From the NCBI RefSeq assembly GCF_001424185.1, contig NZ_LMOM01000014.1, positions 12,386 through 76,385 on the forward strand: 64,000 nucleotides of DNA, given 5' to 3'. Source of the stretch: Deinococcus sp. Leaf326 (GTDB taxonomy: Bacteria > Deinococcota > Deinococci > Deinococcales > Deinococcaceae). The notes under the pieces were generated by a model. The model searched no databases. It saw nothing but the letters and a program-made list of their open reading frames with translations, and was not told the DNA's origin. Positions 10,297-19,105 of this stretch are shown piece after piece. Positions within the stretch are counted from its first letter, which is position 1; every line of letters starts with the position of its first letter. The position numbers were made by a program, and so were the translations under genes.

Positions 10297-11645
10297 GGCA
10301 CCCCCCCCTCATCACCGCGCAGGGGGCCGCCGCTCTGGTGAAGTCCGGCGACACCCTGCTCGTCGGGGGGTTCGGCATGACCGGCAACCCGGTGAACCTT
10401 GTCCACGCGCTAGCCGAAACGGATACAGGGAACTTGACCTACGTCGCCAACAACGTCTCCGAACCGGGCCTGAGCGGCGGGCGACTGCTACGCAACCGCC
10501 AGATCACCCGCGCGGTGGGCAGCTACTTCACCAGCAACCGCGAGGCCGTGCAGGCCAGTCAGGAAGGCTGGCTGGAGGTCACGCTGCTGCCGCAGGGCAC
10601 CCTGGCCGAGGCCATCCGTGCCGGGGGGGCCGGCCTGGGCGGCTTCTACACCCCGACCGCCGCCGGAACCTTGATCGCCGAGGGGGCCGATACCCGCCTA
10701 CTGAACGGCCAAGAGATGGTGTTCGTGCCGGCCGTTCGGGGCGACGTAGCCTTCGTGCGGGCGTGGCGGGCCGACCGGGCGGGAAATTTGCAGTACCGCC
10801 TGACCGAGCAGAACTTCAACCGCGCGATGGCGACGGCTGCGAAGGTCGTGGTAGCCGAGGTCGAGGAGATCGTTGAGGTGGGTGAACTGGCCCCCGAGCA
10901 CGTCCATACACCAGGGCTGTACGTGGACTATCTCGTGCAGGCTCCCCTGACCCTGGCCAACCTGGGCAGCAGCGCGGACGTGAAGGGCGGCGCCCGGCGC
11001 GTGGACGAGGCGCGGATGAACATGGCCCGCCGCGCCCTGCGTGAACTGCGGGCGGGCGACGTGGTGAACCTGGGCATCGGAATTCCTACACTGGTCGCCG
11101 ACCTCATCACACCTGAGATGAGCATCAACCTCCATACCGAAAACGGCATGCTGGGCGTCGGTCCGGCCCCAGAGGACGGCGGGGCGATGAGCTATCCGGT
11201 GAACGCCGGCAAGATTCCGGTAACGGCTCTGCCCGGCGCGAGCTACTTCGACAGCGCCGAGTCCTTCGGGATGATCCGGGGCGGGCACGTGGACGTAGCG
11301 GTCATGGGAGGCTTGCAGGTGGACGCGGCGGGCAACCTCGCCAACTGGGCGGTGCCGGGCAAACCATTGCTGGGGGTGGGCGGCGCGATGGACCTCGCGG
11401 GGGGGGCGCGGCGCCTGATCGTGACGATGACCCACACCGAGGAGGGCGGCGCGCCCAAGATAGTGGAGAGCTGCACGCTGCCGCTGACCGCGCGGGGCGT
11501 GGTGGACATGGTCATCACCGACCGGGCGGTGTTCGAGTTCCGTGAGGGCCGCCTGACGCTGACCGGCCTGATGCCGGGGGCCACCCTGGAGGACGTGCGT
11601 GCCTCGACCGGGGCCACCTTCGACATACAGCTCGATCAGCCGTAA
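10293..11645 (+). CDS. Fused alpha-beta 3-oxoacid CoA-transferase
   Basis: A 450-residue protein carrying both halves of a class I CoA-transferase in one chain. The alpha part (residues about 1-235) begins with [20 protein letters not shown]. The beta part (about 240-450) has [15 protein letters not shown] and the catalytic glutamate, Glu283, in HTENGMLG. It would move CoA from a donor such as succinyl-CoA to a 3-oxo acid in the cytoplasm, giving the thiolase its substrate. Translation starts at GTG 10293, overlapping the thiolase stop. In many bacteria the two halves are separate genes, as in pcaIJ or scoAB. Which keto acid is used cannot be told from sequence alone. Confidence 0.88.
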   Translation: MRHPPLITAQGAAALVKSGDTLLVGGFGMTGNPVNLVHALAETDTGNLTYVANNVSEPGLSGGRLLRNRQITRAVGSYFTSNREAVQASQEGWLEVTLLPQGTLAEAIRAGGAGLGGFYTPTAAGTLIAEGADTRLLNGQEMVFVPAVRGDVAFVRAWRADRAGNLQYRLTEQNFNRAMATAAKVVVAEVEEIVEVGELAPEHVHTPGLYVDYLVQAPLTLANLGSSADVKGGARRVDEARMNMARRALRELRAGDVVNLGIGIPTLVADLITPEMSINLHTENGMLGVGPAPEDGGAMSYPVNAGKIPVTALPGASYFDSAESFGMIRGGHVDVAVMGGLQVDAAGNLANWAVPGKPLLGVGGAMDLAGGARRLIVTMTHTEEGGAPKIVESCTLPLTARGVVDMVITDRAVFEFREGRLTLTGLMPGATLEDVRASTGATFDIQLDQP

Positions 11646-11648
11646 AAC

Positions 11649-11681
11649 TTCGCCCGGCCCCGGATGACGGGGCCGGGCGAA
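11649..11681 (-). terminator. Terminator between the CoA-transferase and GH26 genes
   Basis: A perfect 13-bp stem: TTCGCCCGGCCCC (11649-11661) and GGGGCCGGGCGAA (11669-11681) with a 7-base loop. Read on the minus strand it is followed by GTTTT, which suits the GH26 gene. It sits between convergent genes and may serve both. Confidence 0.75.
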
Positions 11682-11707
11682 CAGCGGTCAACCCCTCCGC
11701 CCGCGGG

Positions 11708-13402
11708 TCAAGGCAGCAGAGCCAGATTGTCCAGTTCGACGCGGCCGGAGACGGGCACCTGGTCGACCACGAGTTGCACGGCCACCAGACGCTTCATGAC
11801 TTCGCCGGTCGCCACCTTGGTGGGCGCCCAGTCCGGTTGAGCGAACCGGCTGATCGGCACGTCCAGCGACGTGCTGCCGGCCGGTAGCGTCACGTAGACC
11901 TGAGGATTGCTGCCGTCAGCGATGCCCAGACTGCGCTCGCCGATCAGTTCCAGCCGCACCTGCGTGGCGCCGGTTCCGGACAGGTCCAGATGCAGGGTGC
12001 CATAGGCGCTCTGGTCACTGCCGACCGTGTCAGTGCCGCTCCGGGGGTTGAGTTCCACCGTCATGACCACTCCGGCGTACTGGTTGGGCGCAGTGATGGC
12101 GTAATCGAAGGCGGCGTACTGGCTGCGGCCGCCGCTGGCCGGCACGACCAGCGGCGCGGCCTCCGACCCGGCGGCCTGGTTGCTGAAGCTGCTGGGATGC
12201 GCGGCGTCCTGCTGGTAGCCGCTCAGGTAGACCCGGCCGCCGTTCTGGCTCGTCGGCCGCCCGTCCGTCAGGGTCTCGAAGGTGGCCAGCGGGCGGGCAG
12301 TGGAGGGTAGGGGCGTGGGCCCTGTTCCAGTCTGTCCCCCTCCGGTCTGCCCCCCCTTGGTCTGGGCGGGCACCTGGGCCATCGCCGCGCCGCTGCTGCG
12401 GATGTTCTTGCCCCGCAGGCCCACGATGAACCGCTCCTGGCTCGCCAGGGTGGAATTGATACGCCAGTCCTCTTCTTTCTGGATATCGAACCAGGTGAAG
12501 GCCCGGACCTTCGGGAAGCTCTTGGGCAGCGTCTGGAACAGGTCGTCGATCCAGGCCGGTTTGTTACCGCCGACATCCGCCGACGCGAATTCCGCGAGCA
12601 TGATGGGCTTGCTGGGCGCGATCTGCTGCGCCTTGGCGTAGGCCGCCCCGAACAGGTCAGTGACGCTGCGCCAGTTGCCCCAGCTCGGATTGGTGCCCCA
12701 GTTGTACCCGTCGATGCCTATCCAGTCGACATAGGCGTCGCCGGGATAGGCGGCCGAGGGCGCGTTCCAGGCGTCACCCGGTACGTCGTCGTTGTTGTAG
12801 GTCCAGATCCACTGCACGTTGGTCGCGCCCGCCGCCTGGAACAGGTCATGGACATGGCGGTAGGCCTGGACGTACTTCTGCGGGTCGTTGGCGTTCTGGC
12901 CGGTGGCCCAGGGATACCAGTTGCCGTTGAACTCGTGGCCGAAGCGCAGCAGCAGCGGCTTCTGGGTAGCGGCCGCCGCCTTCGCCCAGCGGGTGATGTA
13001 GGCGTCGTACTGCCCCGACACGATGGTCCCCAGACGGATCTGCCCCGGATCGTCGAGCGAGAGGCTCGCCTTCCAGGGTTCCCAGGTGATGTGCGGCAAC
13101 ACGCCCTGCCCCTGGAGCGCCTGCACGTCCTGGGTGGGGAAGGGCACCTCGTCGCCCCACTGCTCGAACCACATCACGCTGGCGGGCGTGCGGCGCAGCT
13201 CGGAGGCGACGGTTTCGGGGACAGTGCGGTGCGCGGCGGTCTCGCGGAAGATGCCGAAGAACAGCCCGTCCGTGTTCGTCTCCGTGTCGGTCAGGACCGG
13301 CAGGGAACTCGTTGGGGTGTTGGAGGTAGGAACGCGGGTGATGGTGTTGCACGCACTGAGCAGCAGGGCGCAGGTCACGAGGGCAGGCCGAAGGTACGTC
13401 AT
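11708..13402 (-). CDS. Lipoprotein glycoside hydrolase family 26 (beta-mannanase-like)
   Basis: A 564-residue secreted lipoprotein. The N-terminus is a lipoprotein signal peptide ending LLLSAC. The catalytic part (about residues 45-330) has the GH26 acid/base motif RFGHEFNGNWYPW (Glu157) and a nucleophile in MLAEFAS (Glu271), plus WIWTYNNDD and WIGIDGYNWG. GH26 enzymes are mostly beta-1,4-mannanases, with some mixed-linkage glucanases. After a Gly/Gln/Thr-rich linker (about 350-375) comes a C-terminal beta-sandwich starting LATFETL, probably carbohydrate-binding. The ATG at 13402 follows AAGGAG. It should hydrolyse mannan-type polysaccharide at the cell surface. The next secreted hydrolase is divergent and shares a similar operator. 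Confidence 0.88.
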   Translation of the reverse strand: MTYLRPALVTCALLLSACNTITRVPTSNTPTSSLPVLTDTETNTDGLFFGIFRETAAHRTVPETVASELRRTPASVMWFEQWGDEVPFPTQDVQALQGQGVLPHITWEPWKASLSLDDPGQIRLGTIVSGQYDAYITRWAKAAAATQKPLLLRFGHEFNGNWYPWATGQNANDPQKYVQAYRHVHDLFQAAGATNVQWIWTYNNDDVPGDAWNAPSAAYPGDAYVDWIGIDGYNWGTNPSWGNWRSVTDLFGAAYAKAQQIAPSKPIMLAEFASADVGGNKPAWIDDLFQTLPKSFPKVRAFTWFDIQKEEDWRINSTLASQERFIVGLRGKNIRSSGAAMAQVPAQTKGGQTGGGQTGTGPTPLPSTARPLATFETLTDGRPTSQNGGRVYLSGYQQDAAHPSSFSNQAAGSEAAPLVVPASGGRSQYAAFDYAITAPNQYAGVVMTVELNPRSGTDTVGSDQSAYGTLHLDLSGTGATQVRLELIGERSLGIADGSNPQVYVTLPAGSTSLDVPISRFAQPDWAPTKVATGEVMKRLVAVQLVVDQVPVSGRVELDNLALLP

Positions 13403-13493
13403 CGGAACTCCTTGAAAGCAGGCAGAGAGGCGGCACAGCGGTAGGGGCTGGGCTGAGGACTGGACGGCAAGGTCCGAAATTCGGTGTAGAGCC

Positions 13494-13535
13494 ACCCTAA
13501 CAGGAGCACAGGAGTCCGTCAAGAAACCCTTTTCA
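13494..13535 (-). promoter_or_regulatory. Promoter of the GH26 gene with an upstream palindrome
   Basis: On the minus strand TTGACG (13522-13517) and TAGGGT (13499-13494) are separated by 17 bases. AGAAACCCTTTTCA (13522-13535, plus strand) overlaps the first base of the -35 box and extends upstream. It closely resembles the palindrome in the GH16 promoter, so a shared regulator is likely. Confidence 0.55.
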
Positions 13536-13640
13536 CAGCTCGAGATCTTGCTCTTCGTGCTATCGAATCTTCTCCAAATCTGGCTAGAACCCACCTTTTA
13601 GCCTAGTCATCCATTCGCTTGGACATGATTTTTGGAGGAC

Positions 13641-13669
13641 TTGAAGAAAAGCTTTTCTCGGAGTACGAT
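13641..13669 (+). promoter_or_regulatory. Promoter of the GH16 gene containing an operator-like palindrome
   Basis: TTGAAG (13641-13646) and TACGAT (13664-13669) are 17 bases apart. The perfect 14-bp palindrome AGAAAAGCTTTTCT (13645-13658) lies between them, so a bound repressor would exclude RNA polymerase. The LacI-family gene downstream is the obvious candidate. The divergent intergenic stretch 13403-13789 is otherwise noncoding and relatively AT-rich. Confidence 0.55.
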
Positions 13670-13789
13670 CCGGGTCAGTCCACAATTTTAGACGTGCAGA
13701 ACGGTCTGCACCGTAGCCCCGGTTTTATGGCCTGGACATCCAGGCTGTGCCGGCCCCGTGCCCACCGCTCCCAGACCAGGAGGAACTTC

Positions 13790-14581
13790 ATGCGCCTTCC
13801 CGTTTTTGCCGCCGTTCTGCTGCCCAGCCTGTTGCTCGCCGGGTGCGGCCACCCTTCCCCTCTGCCGGACCCTGCGCCGGCGCAGTTCGCTCCGCAGGCT
13901 GTCTCCGGCTCGTTCGGCCGGTGGGGTCAGACCTGGACCGCCTCGAGCTGGAAGAACGGCGATCCGCTGTTCGGCTGCACCTTCTCGCCCAACAACATCA
14001 CCCTGGGGGGCGGTTCGGATCAGGCGGTCTACGGCTACCTGAACTCGGGTACCTGTAGCGAGGTCAAGAGCAACCGCTGGAAGACGCAGGGCAGTTCGTT
14101 CGGCGGTGACTTGTACGTGCCGGCTGTCGCGGGCACCACCACGACCCTGTTCACATATATGAACAACGGCACCCTCTGGAACGAGATCGACGCCGAATTC
14201 GTGCCCGCCAGGAGCGCGCTGCACCCGGCCCTGATCTTCCGCAATGGAGGCAGCCGCTATGTCTTCGAGGCCTGGCGGCCCGCGACGAGCAACGCCTGGC
14301 ACCACGTCGAGGTGAAGTGGCAGGGCGGCAGCATCCAGTGGTATCTCGACGGCCAGCTCAGCTTCACGATGTACAAGAACAGCTCGCTGGGCCTGGGCGC
14401 GACTGTTGTGACCGCGCCTAGCGGCAGCGCGAGTATGCAGGTGCCGGCCGCCGCCTGGCCCACGCAGTCCCAGCAGCTCATCGCGAATTTCTGGCGCGGC
14501 AGCAACACGGCCGACGCCTCCGGGTTCCTGGGCACCTACGGCGGCGGCACCGGGACCGCCATCTGGAACAACCTCTTCTGA
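13790..14581 (+). CDS. Lipoprotein glycoside hydrolase family 16 (beta-glucanase-like)
   Basis: A 263-residue lipoprotein: signal peptide with lipobox LLLAGC, then a concanavalin-like beta-sandwich carrying the GH16 catalytic motif WNEIDAEFV (Glu132, Asp134, Glu136). Other typical stretches are SSFGGDLYVP, WHHVEVKWQGGSIQWYLDG and IANFWRG. GH16 enzymes cut beta-1,3, beta-1,3-1,4 or galactan linkages; the short, compact form resembles lichenases and laminarinases, but the linkage cannot be fixed. The ATG at 13790 is set by AGGAGG at 13779-13784; an in-frame extension upstream runs through the promoter and is not used. It sits between GH26 and a LacI regulator. Confidence 0.85.
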   Translation: MRLPVFAAVLLPSLLLAGCGHPSPLPDPAPAQFAPQAVSGSFGRWGQTWTASSWKNGDPLFGCTFSPNNITLGGGSDQAVYGYLNSGTCSEVKSNRWKTQGSSFGGDLYVPAVAGTTTTLFTYMNNGTLWNEIDAEFVPARSALHPALIFRNGGSRYVFEAWRPATSNAWHHVEVKWQGGSIQWYLDGQLSFTMYKNSSLGLGATVVTAPSGSASMQVPAAAWPTQSQQLIANFWRGSNTADASGFLGTYGGGTGTAIWNNLF

Positions 14582-14643
14582 AGTCTGGAGTTTTGACGCG
14601 GCAGCGGCGGCCCCTCTCCGGTGGATGCTCTAGAGTGGACCGG

Positions 14644-15672
14644 GTGAAGAAGTCAGGAACGACCATCACCGAGGTGGCGCGGGTGGCTGGCGTTTCGGTC
14701 AGCACGGTGTCGCGGACCATCAACGGCACGGCCTTCGTGGCCGAGGAGAAGCGCGAGGCGGTCAACCGGGCCCTGCAGGAGCTGGGGTTTCAGCCGAACT
14801 ACCTGGCCCGGAGCCTCATCACCGGCCGCAGCATGACCATCGGCGTGATCGCCGAGGAGATCGTCAGTCCCTACTACGCCGACGTTATCCGGGGCTTCGA
14901 GCACGGGCTGTTCGGTACCCCGTACCAGCCGGTCCTCCAGAGCGGTCACTGGTCGCAGCAGCGCGAGACCGACGCCATCGAGACGCTGATCTACCGCAAG
15001 GTGGACGCCCTGGTCCTGCTGGGCAGTACGCTGCCGGATCCGGCGCTGCGTGACATCGCCGAGCGGGTCCCCTTGGCGGTCTTCGGCCGGCATGTGCCTG
15101 GGCTGGAAGCCCGTTGCCTGACGCTCGATCAGTATGGGGGGGCCTACCTCGCCACGCGCCACCTGATCGAGCTCGGGCACCGCGACATCGCGCACGTGCG
15201 CGGTCCCGACGGACAGCAGGACGCCGAGGAGAGGCTGCGCGGGTACCAGGCGGCCCTGCGCGACAATGACCTCCCCTTCGAATCTGACCTTGTCGTGCAG
15301 GGCGATTTTCTGGAGCTGACGGCCTATCAGGCCACGCTGCACCTGCTGGAGCACCGCCGCCCTTTCACCGCTATCTTTGCGGCCAACGACCAGATGGCGG
15401 TCGGGGCGCGGCTGGCCCTGTACCGTAAGGGGCTGCGTGTCCCCGACGACGTCTCCCTGGTGGGATTCGACGACCTGCCGGGCAGCGCCTTCACGACCCC
15501 CCCCCTGACGACAGTTCAGCAGCCGACCTACCAGATCGGCCGGGCGCTGGCCGAGTCCATGCTGGGTCTGGTGCAGGGGCAGACGCCGACCCTGCCGGAG
15601 TTCGGGCTGACCCTCAGTGTCCGCGAGTCCACCCGGCCGCTGCGCCGGACCGCTACGAGAAGAAGATCCTGA
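14644..15672 (+). CDS. LacI-family transcriptional regulator (GH26/GH16 locus)
   Basis: A 342-residue LacI/GalR protein. The DNA-binding head is [20 protein letters not shown] followed by the hinge helix in [12 protein letters not shown]; the rest is a periplasmic-binding-protein-like effector domain ending with [20 protein letters not shown]. It probably represses the neighbouring GH26 and GH16 genes until an oligosaccharide is present; the two related palindromes in their promoters are plausible targets. GTG at 14644 is chosen because TAGAGT (14631-14636) lies seven bases before it, near the leaderless pattern, and homology begins there. It lies 62 bases after the GH16 stop. Confidence 0.87.
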   Translation: MKKSGTTITEVARVAGVSVSTVSRTINGTAFVAEEKREAVNRALQELGFQPNYLARSLITGRSMTIGVIAEEIVSPYYADVIRGFEHGLFGTPYQPVLQSGHWSQQRETDAIETLIYRKVDALVLLGSTLPDPALRDIAERVPLAVFGRHVPGLEARCLTLDQYGGAYLATRHLIELGHRDIAHVRGPDGQQDAEERLRGYQAALRDNDLPFESDLVVQGDFLELTAYQATLHLLEHRRPFTAIFAANDQMAVGARLALYRKGLRVPDDVSLVGFDDLPGSAFTTPPLTTVQQPTYQIGRALAESMLGLVQGQTPTLPEFGLTLSVRESTRPLRRTATRRRS

Positions 15673-15783
15673 GCCGGACCCCGGAGGGCGGCCAGACGAG
15701 ACCTCGCAGGCGCTAGAGGCTCAAGGGGGTCATGCAAGCATTTTCACCGCCGACCTGATTGAATTGGCCTATATTCTGCGCAT

Positions 15784-16533
15784 ATGCTCCCATTCGAGCG
15801 GCACACGCGCATCCTTGAGCTGATGGACACCCACGAAAGCCTGCTGACCCAGGAACTCGCACAGAAGGTCGGGGCCTCCGAGGCCACCATCCGGCGCGAC
15901 CTCCAGCAGCTGTCCGAGCGGGGCCTGCTCGCCAGAACCCACGGCGGCGCGGTCCGCGTCCAGCGGAGCATCGCGCACGAACTGGCCTTCGCGACCAAGT
16001 CCGTGAGGATGCAGGCCGAGAAGGTTGCCATCGCCGAGTACATGTCCGCGCAGATTCGCGACGGCTCTACCCTGATCTTCGACGCGGGAACGACCATTCT
16101 GGAGGTCGCCAAACGGCTGGCCGGCCGGCCGCTGACGGCCATCGCGCTCGATCTGCCGGCGGCGCAGGCCCTCGCGGTCGGGGCCACCGAGGTCCTGCTG
16201 CTGGGCGGCCGGGTCCGCAGCGACAGCTTCAGCATCACCGGCCCCTGGACCGAGGACCAGCTCCGGGACCTGCGGGCCGACGTATTCCTCATGGGGGCGC
16301 ACGCCGTGGACGAGCGCGGCATATCAAACGCCGTGATTGAGGAGGCGACCGTCAAACGTCTTGCGGCGCAGGTGAGCCAGCAGACGGTCCTGCTGGCCGA
16401 CCATACCAAGTTCGGCTGGCGGGCGATGACCCAGGTCTGCTCCCTTCAAACCGTGCACCAGATCGTCACCGACCGGGACAGCCGCCGTCTGCCCTGGCTC
16501 CGGGACGCTGGGCCGGCGCTCACCCTGGTCTGA
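15784..16533 (+). CDS. DeoR-family transcriptional regulator
   Basis: A 249-residue DeoR/GlpR-type repressor: winged-helix head LLTQELAQKVGASEATIRRD with LQQLSERGLLARTHGGAV, then the sugar-phosphate-sensing domain with TLIFDAGTTILEVAKRL and VFLMGAHAVDERGISNAVIE. Such proteins usually repress sugar operons and respond to phosphorylated sugars. It converges on the ribose-type ABC operon at 16587-22005, the likely target, whose kinase could make the inducer. The ATG at 15784 has TATTCT (15772-15777) exactly six bases upstream and no ribosome-binding site, so it looks leaderless. Confidence 0.88.
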   Translation: MLPFERHTRILELMDTHESLLTQELAQKVGASEATIRRDLQQLSERGLLARTHGGAVRVQRSIAHELAFATKSVRMQAEKVAIAEYMSAQIRDGSTLIFDAGTTILEVAKRLAGRPLTAIALDLPAAQALAVGATEVLLLGGRVRSDSFSITGPWTEDQLRDLRADVFLMGAHAVDERGISNAVIEEATVKRLAAQVSQQTVLLADHTKFGWRAMTQVCSLQTVHQIVTDRDSRRLPWLRDAGPALTLV

Positions 16534-16542
16534 ATCTAAGGA

Positions 16543-16577
16543 AAGGGCGGCCCCTGCAGGCCGCCCTTCTCCTTTTT
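16543..16577. terminator. Bidirectional terminator between deoR-type gene and ABC operon
   Basis: AAGGGCGGCC (16543-16552) pairs with GGCCGCCCTT (16559-16568) around a 6-base loop, followed by CTCCTTTTT. It separates two convergent transcription units. Confidence 0.8.
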
Positions 16578-16586
16578 CCACGTGAC

Positions 16587-17558
16587 TCAGCGCCCGCGCG
16601 TGTACCGGTCGATGACCATCGCCCCGATGATGATGACCCCCGTGGCGAGGAGCTGGTAGAAGGCCTGCACGCCCATCAGGGTCAGGACGTTCTGAAGCAT
16701 GCTCAGGAGCAGCGCGCCGAGCAGGGCGCCCACCACGTTGCCCTTGCCGCCCGACAGGCTCGTGCCGCCGACCACCGCCGCCGCGATGGCGCTCAGTTCC
16801 CAGCCGCTGCCCAGGATCGGTTCGGCCGCGCCGAGCTGCGCGATGAGGACCAGCGCCGCGAAGGCCGCCAGCACGCCGGAAATCACGTAGGTCAGCGTGA
16901 TGTACCGGTTCGTGTTGATCCCGCTCAGGCGTACGGCCTCGGCGTTGCCCCCCAGTGCCAGGATGTACTGGCCGGTCCGGGTGAACTTCAAGAAGACCGT
17001 GAAGGCCACGACGAGCAGGAGGGCCGCTATGAGCGGAATGGGCAGGCCCACCACCGTGCCCCCCAGCGCCCGCTTGAAGCCGTCGGGCAGCGACAGGATG
17101 GGTTGCCCGCCCGTGTAGGACAGCGCCAGTCCCCGGTAGAAGGTCATGGTGCCCAGCGTGACGATGAAGGGCGCGAGCTGCACGCGTGTGACGAGCAGGC
17201 CGTTGACCAGTCCCGCGACCGCGCCGACCGCCAGCGCGATGAGGACCGTGAGCAGAACGGGCGTGCCGCGCTGCATGAGGTCGGCGCCGATCACGGCGGC
17301 CAGGGCGGCTGTGGACCCGACGCTCAGGTCGATGCCGCCCGTGATGATGACGTAGGTCAGGCCAATGGCGACGATGGTGTTGATCGCCGCGCTCAGGCCG
17401 ATGCCGTTGATGGCGTTGTCGACCGAAAAAAACGAGGGCACCAGAAAGCTGAACACCACCGCGCCGAGCAGCAGGATGGCGAGGATGCCCGCCTCGCGCA
17501 GACGTTCGACGAGGACGGCGCGGTTGACGCCCTTAGGCGACGGCTGGATCTTTTGCAT
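16587..17558 (-). CDS. Ribose-type sugar ABC transporter permease
   Basis: A 323-residue integral membrane protein of the RbsC type with about eight to ten hydrophobic segments. Family hallmarks are VIITGGIDLSVGSTAALAAV and AIAAAVVGGTSLSGGKGNV. It forms the membrane channel with the ATPase encoded just upstream. The ATG at 17558 (MQKIQPSPKG) is preferred to the longer reading from 17642, whose extra residues are unlike permeases. It overlaps the end of the ATPase gene by 26 bases. It is the last gene of the five-gene operon and is followed by a strong terminator. Confidence 0.88.
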   Translation of the reverse strand: MQKIQPSPKGVNRAVLVERLREAGILAILLLGAVVFSFLVPSFFSVDNAINGIGLSAAINTIVAIGLTYVIITGGIDLSVGSTAALAAVIGADLMQRGTPVLLTVLIALAVGAVAGLVNGLLVTRVQLAPFIVTLGTMTFYRGLALSYTGGQPILSLPDGFKRALGGTVVGLPIPLIAALLLVVAFTVFLKFTRTGQYILALGGNAEAVRLSGINTNRYITLTYVISGVLAAFAALVLIAQLGAAEPILGSGWELSAIAAAVVGGTSLSGGKGNVVGALLGALLLSMLQNVLTLMGVQAFYQLLATGVIIIGAMVIDRYTRGR

Positions 17559-19029
17559 GGGTGTGGACTCCAGTGGCAAGGGCCAGGATGCGTTCCTCGC
17601 TGGCGTCTGCGCGGGCAAGCTCACCGGCGAGGCGGCCTTCACGCATCACGAGAATTCGGTCGCTCAGCCGCAGGACCTCGGGCAGTTCGGACGACACCAT
17701 GAGCACCGCGACCCCTGACCGGGCCAGGTCGTCGATCAGGGCGTAGATGTCCGCCTTGCTCGCCACGTCGATACCGCGTGTGGGTTCGTCGATCAGCAGC
17801 AGGTCGCATCCCGCCGAAAGCCAGCGTCCCAGGATGACCTTCTGCTGGTTGCCCCCGGACAGGCGGCGGATGATCTGGTGGGGGTTGGCGGGCCGGATGC
17901 CGAGCTGCTGGATCTGCGGCTCGACCGCCCGCAGCATGTCCCGCTCCCCGACCCCGACCTTGCCCTTGGCCCAGCTCGTGAGCATCATGTTCACGCTGAC
18001 CCGCGCGTCGGGCACAATGCCCTGGTGGCGGCGGTCCTCGGCGATGAAGCCCACGCCCCGGCCCATCATGTCGGCGGGCGTGCGCCTGGACATGAGCACG
18101 CCTTCCAGTCGCACCTCTCCGCCTGTCGAGGGGTCCGCACCGTAGATGGCCCGCAAGACCTCGGTGCGGCCCGCGCCGATCAATCCCGCGAGCGTGACGA
18201 CCTCTCCGGCGCGTACCTGAAGGGACACCTCCCGAAAAACGTTGCTGCTCAGGCCCCGGACGTCCAGACGCACGGCGCCGGGCGTGCGCTCGGGCGGCGC
18301 CGTCTGGGCGACGAGTTCGCGGCCCACCATCATGGTCACGAGCTGATCCTGGGTCACGTCGCGCTGCCGGACTGTGCCGATGTAGCGGCCATCGCGCAGC
18401 ACCGTCACGCGGTCGGCGAGTTCCTCGATCTCATCGAAGTGATGGCTGACGTAGATGATGCCCACGCCGCGCGCCGTGAGGTCGCGGACCACGCGGTAGA
18501 GCTGCCCGATCTCGTGGGTGGTGAGGCTGGAAGTCGGCTCGTCCATGATGATGATGCGGGCCTGGCGCGCCACGGCGCGGGCGATCTCCACCATCTGCTG
18601 CTGCGCGATGGTCAGGCGCTTGACGGGCGTCGCGGGGTGAACGTTCAGGCCGACCTGCTCCAGAAAGGGCCGCACCCGCGCCTGCATACGGCCGTAGTTC
18701 AGCAGTTCCCGGCCCTCGTTGCCCAGCAGCACGTTCTGCGCGACGCTCAGTTCCGGGATGAGGGCCAGTTCCTGGTGGATCATGGCGATGCCCTGGGCCT
18801 GCGCGTCCTTGGGACTGCCGAGAACCACCGGAGTGCCCGCGACGCTGAGGGTCCCGCTGTCGGGGCGGTACATCCCGAACAGGGTCTTGAGCAGGGTGCT
18901 TTTGCCCGCGCCGTTTTCGCCCAGCAGCGCGTGAACCTCGCCGGCCAGCAGCGAGAAGTGCACGTCGTGCAGGACCTGAACGCCGCTGAACGACTTGTTG
19001 ATGTGTTGTGCGGACAGCAGTTCCGTCAC
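17533..19029 (-). CDS. Ribose-type sugar ABC transporter ATPase (two nucleotide-binding domains)
   Basis: A 498-residue RbsA-type protein with two tandem ABC domains. The first has Walker A GENGAGKSTLLK and Walker B RIIIMDEPTSSL; the second has LSGGNQQKVILGRW and LLLIDEPTRGIDV. As usual for this family, Walker A of the second domain is degenerate (LAGLIGAGRTE). It powers import of a monosaccharide. The start is GTG at 19029, preceded by CAGGAG. It lies between the binding-protein gene and the permease gene, overlapping the latter. Confidence 0.92.
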   Translation of the reverse strand: MTELLSAQHINKSFSGVQVLHDVHFSLLAGEVHALLGENGAGKSTLLKTLFGMYRPDSGTLSVAGTPVVLGSPKDAQAQGIAMIHQELALIPELSVAQNVLLGNEGRELLNYGRMQARVRPFLEQVGLNVHPATPVKRLTIAQQQMVEIARAVARQARIIIMDEPTSSLTTHEIGQLYRVVRDLTARGVGIIYVSHHFDEIEELADRVTVLRDGRYIGTVRQRDVTQDQLVTMMVGRELVAQTAPPERTPGAVRLDVRGLSSNVFREVSLQVRAGEVVTLAGLIGAGRTEVLRAIYGADPSTGGEVRLEGVLMSRRTPADMMGRGVGFIAEDRRHQGIVPDARVSVNMMLTSWAKGKVGVGERDMLRAVEPQIQQLGIRPANPHQIIRRLSGGNQQKVILGRWLSAGCDLLLIDEPTRGIDVASKADIYALIDDLARSGVAVLMVSSELPEVLRLSDRILVMREGRLAGELARADASEERILALATGVHTHAKDPAVA

Positions 19030-19105
19030 GTCGGTCTCCTGAAAAGCGTGTGATGGCAGCGGCGGGGCCGGCGTGGCCCCGGCCAGCCGGCCCCGGCCCG
19101 AACCC

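Noticed and set aside
17878..19053. 391-residue plus-strand frame opposite the ribose-type ATPase
   Set aside because: It is the antisense shadow of a gene with clear Walker motifs; composition is typical of GC-driven spurious frames.
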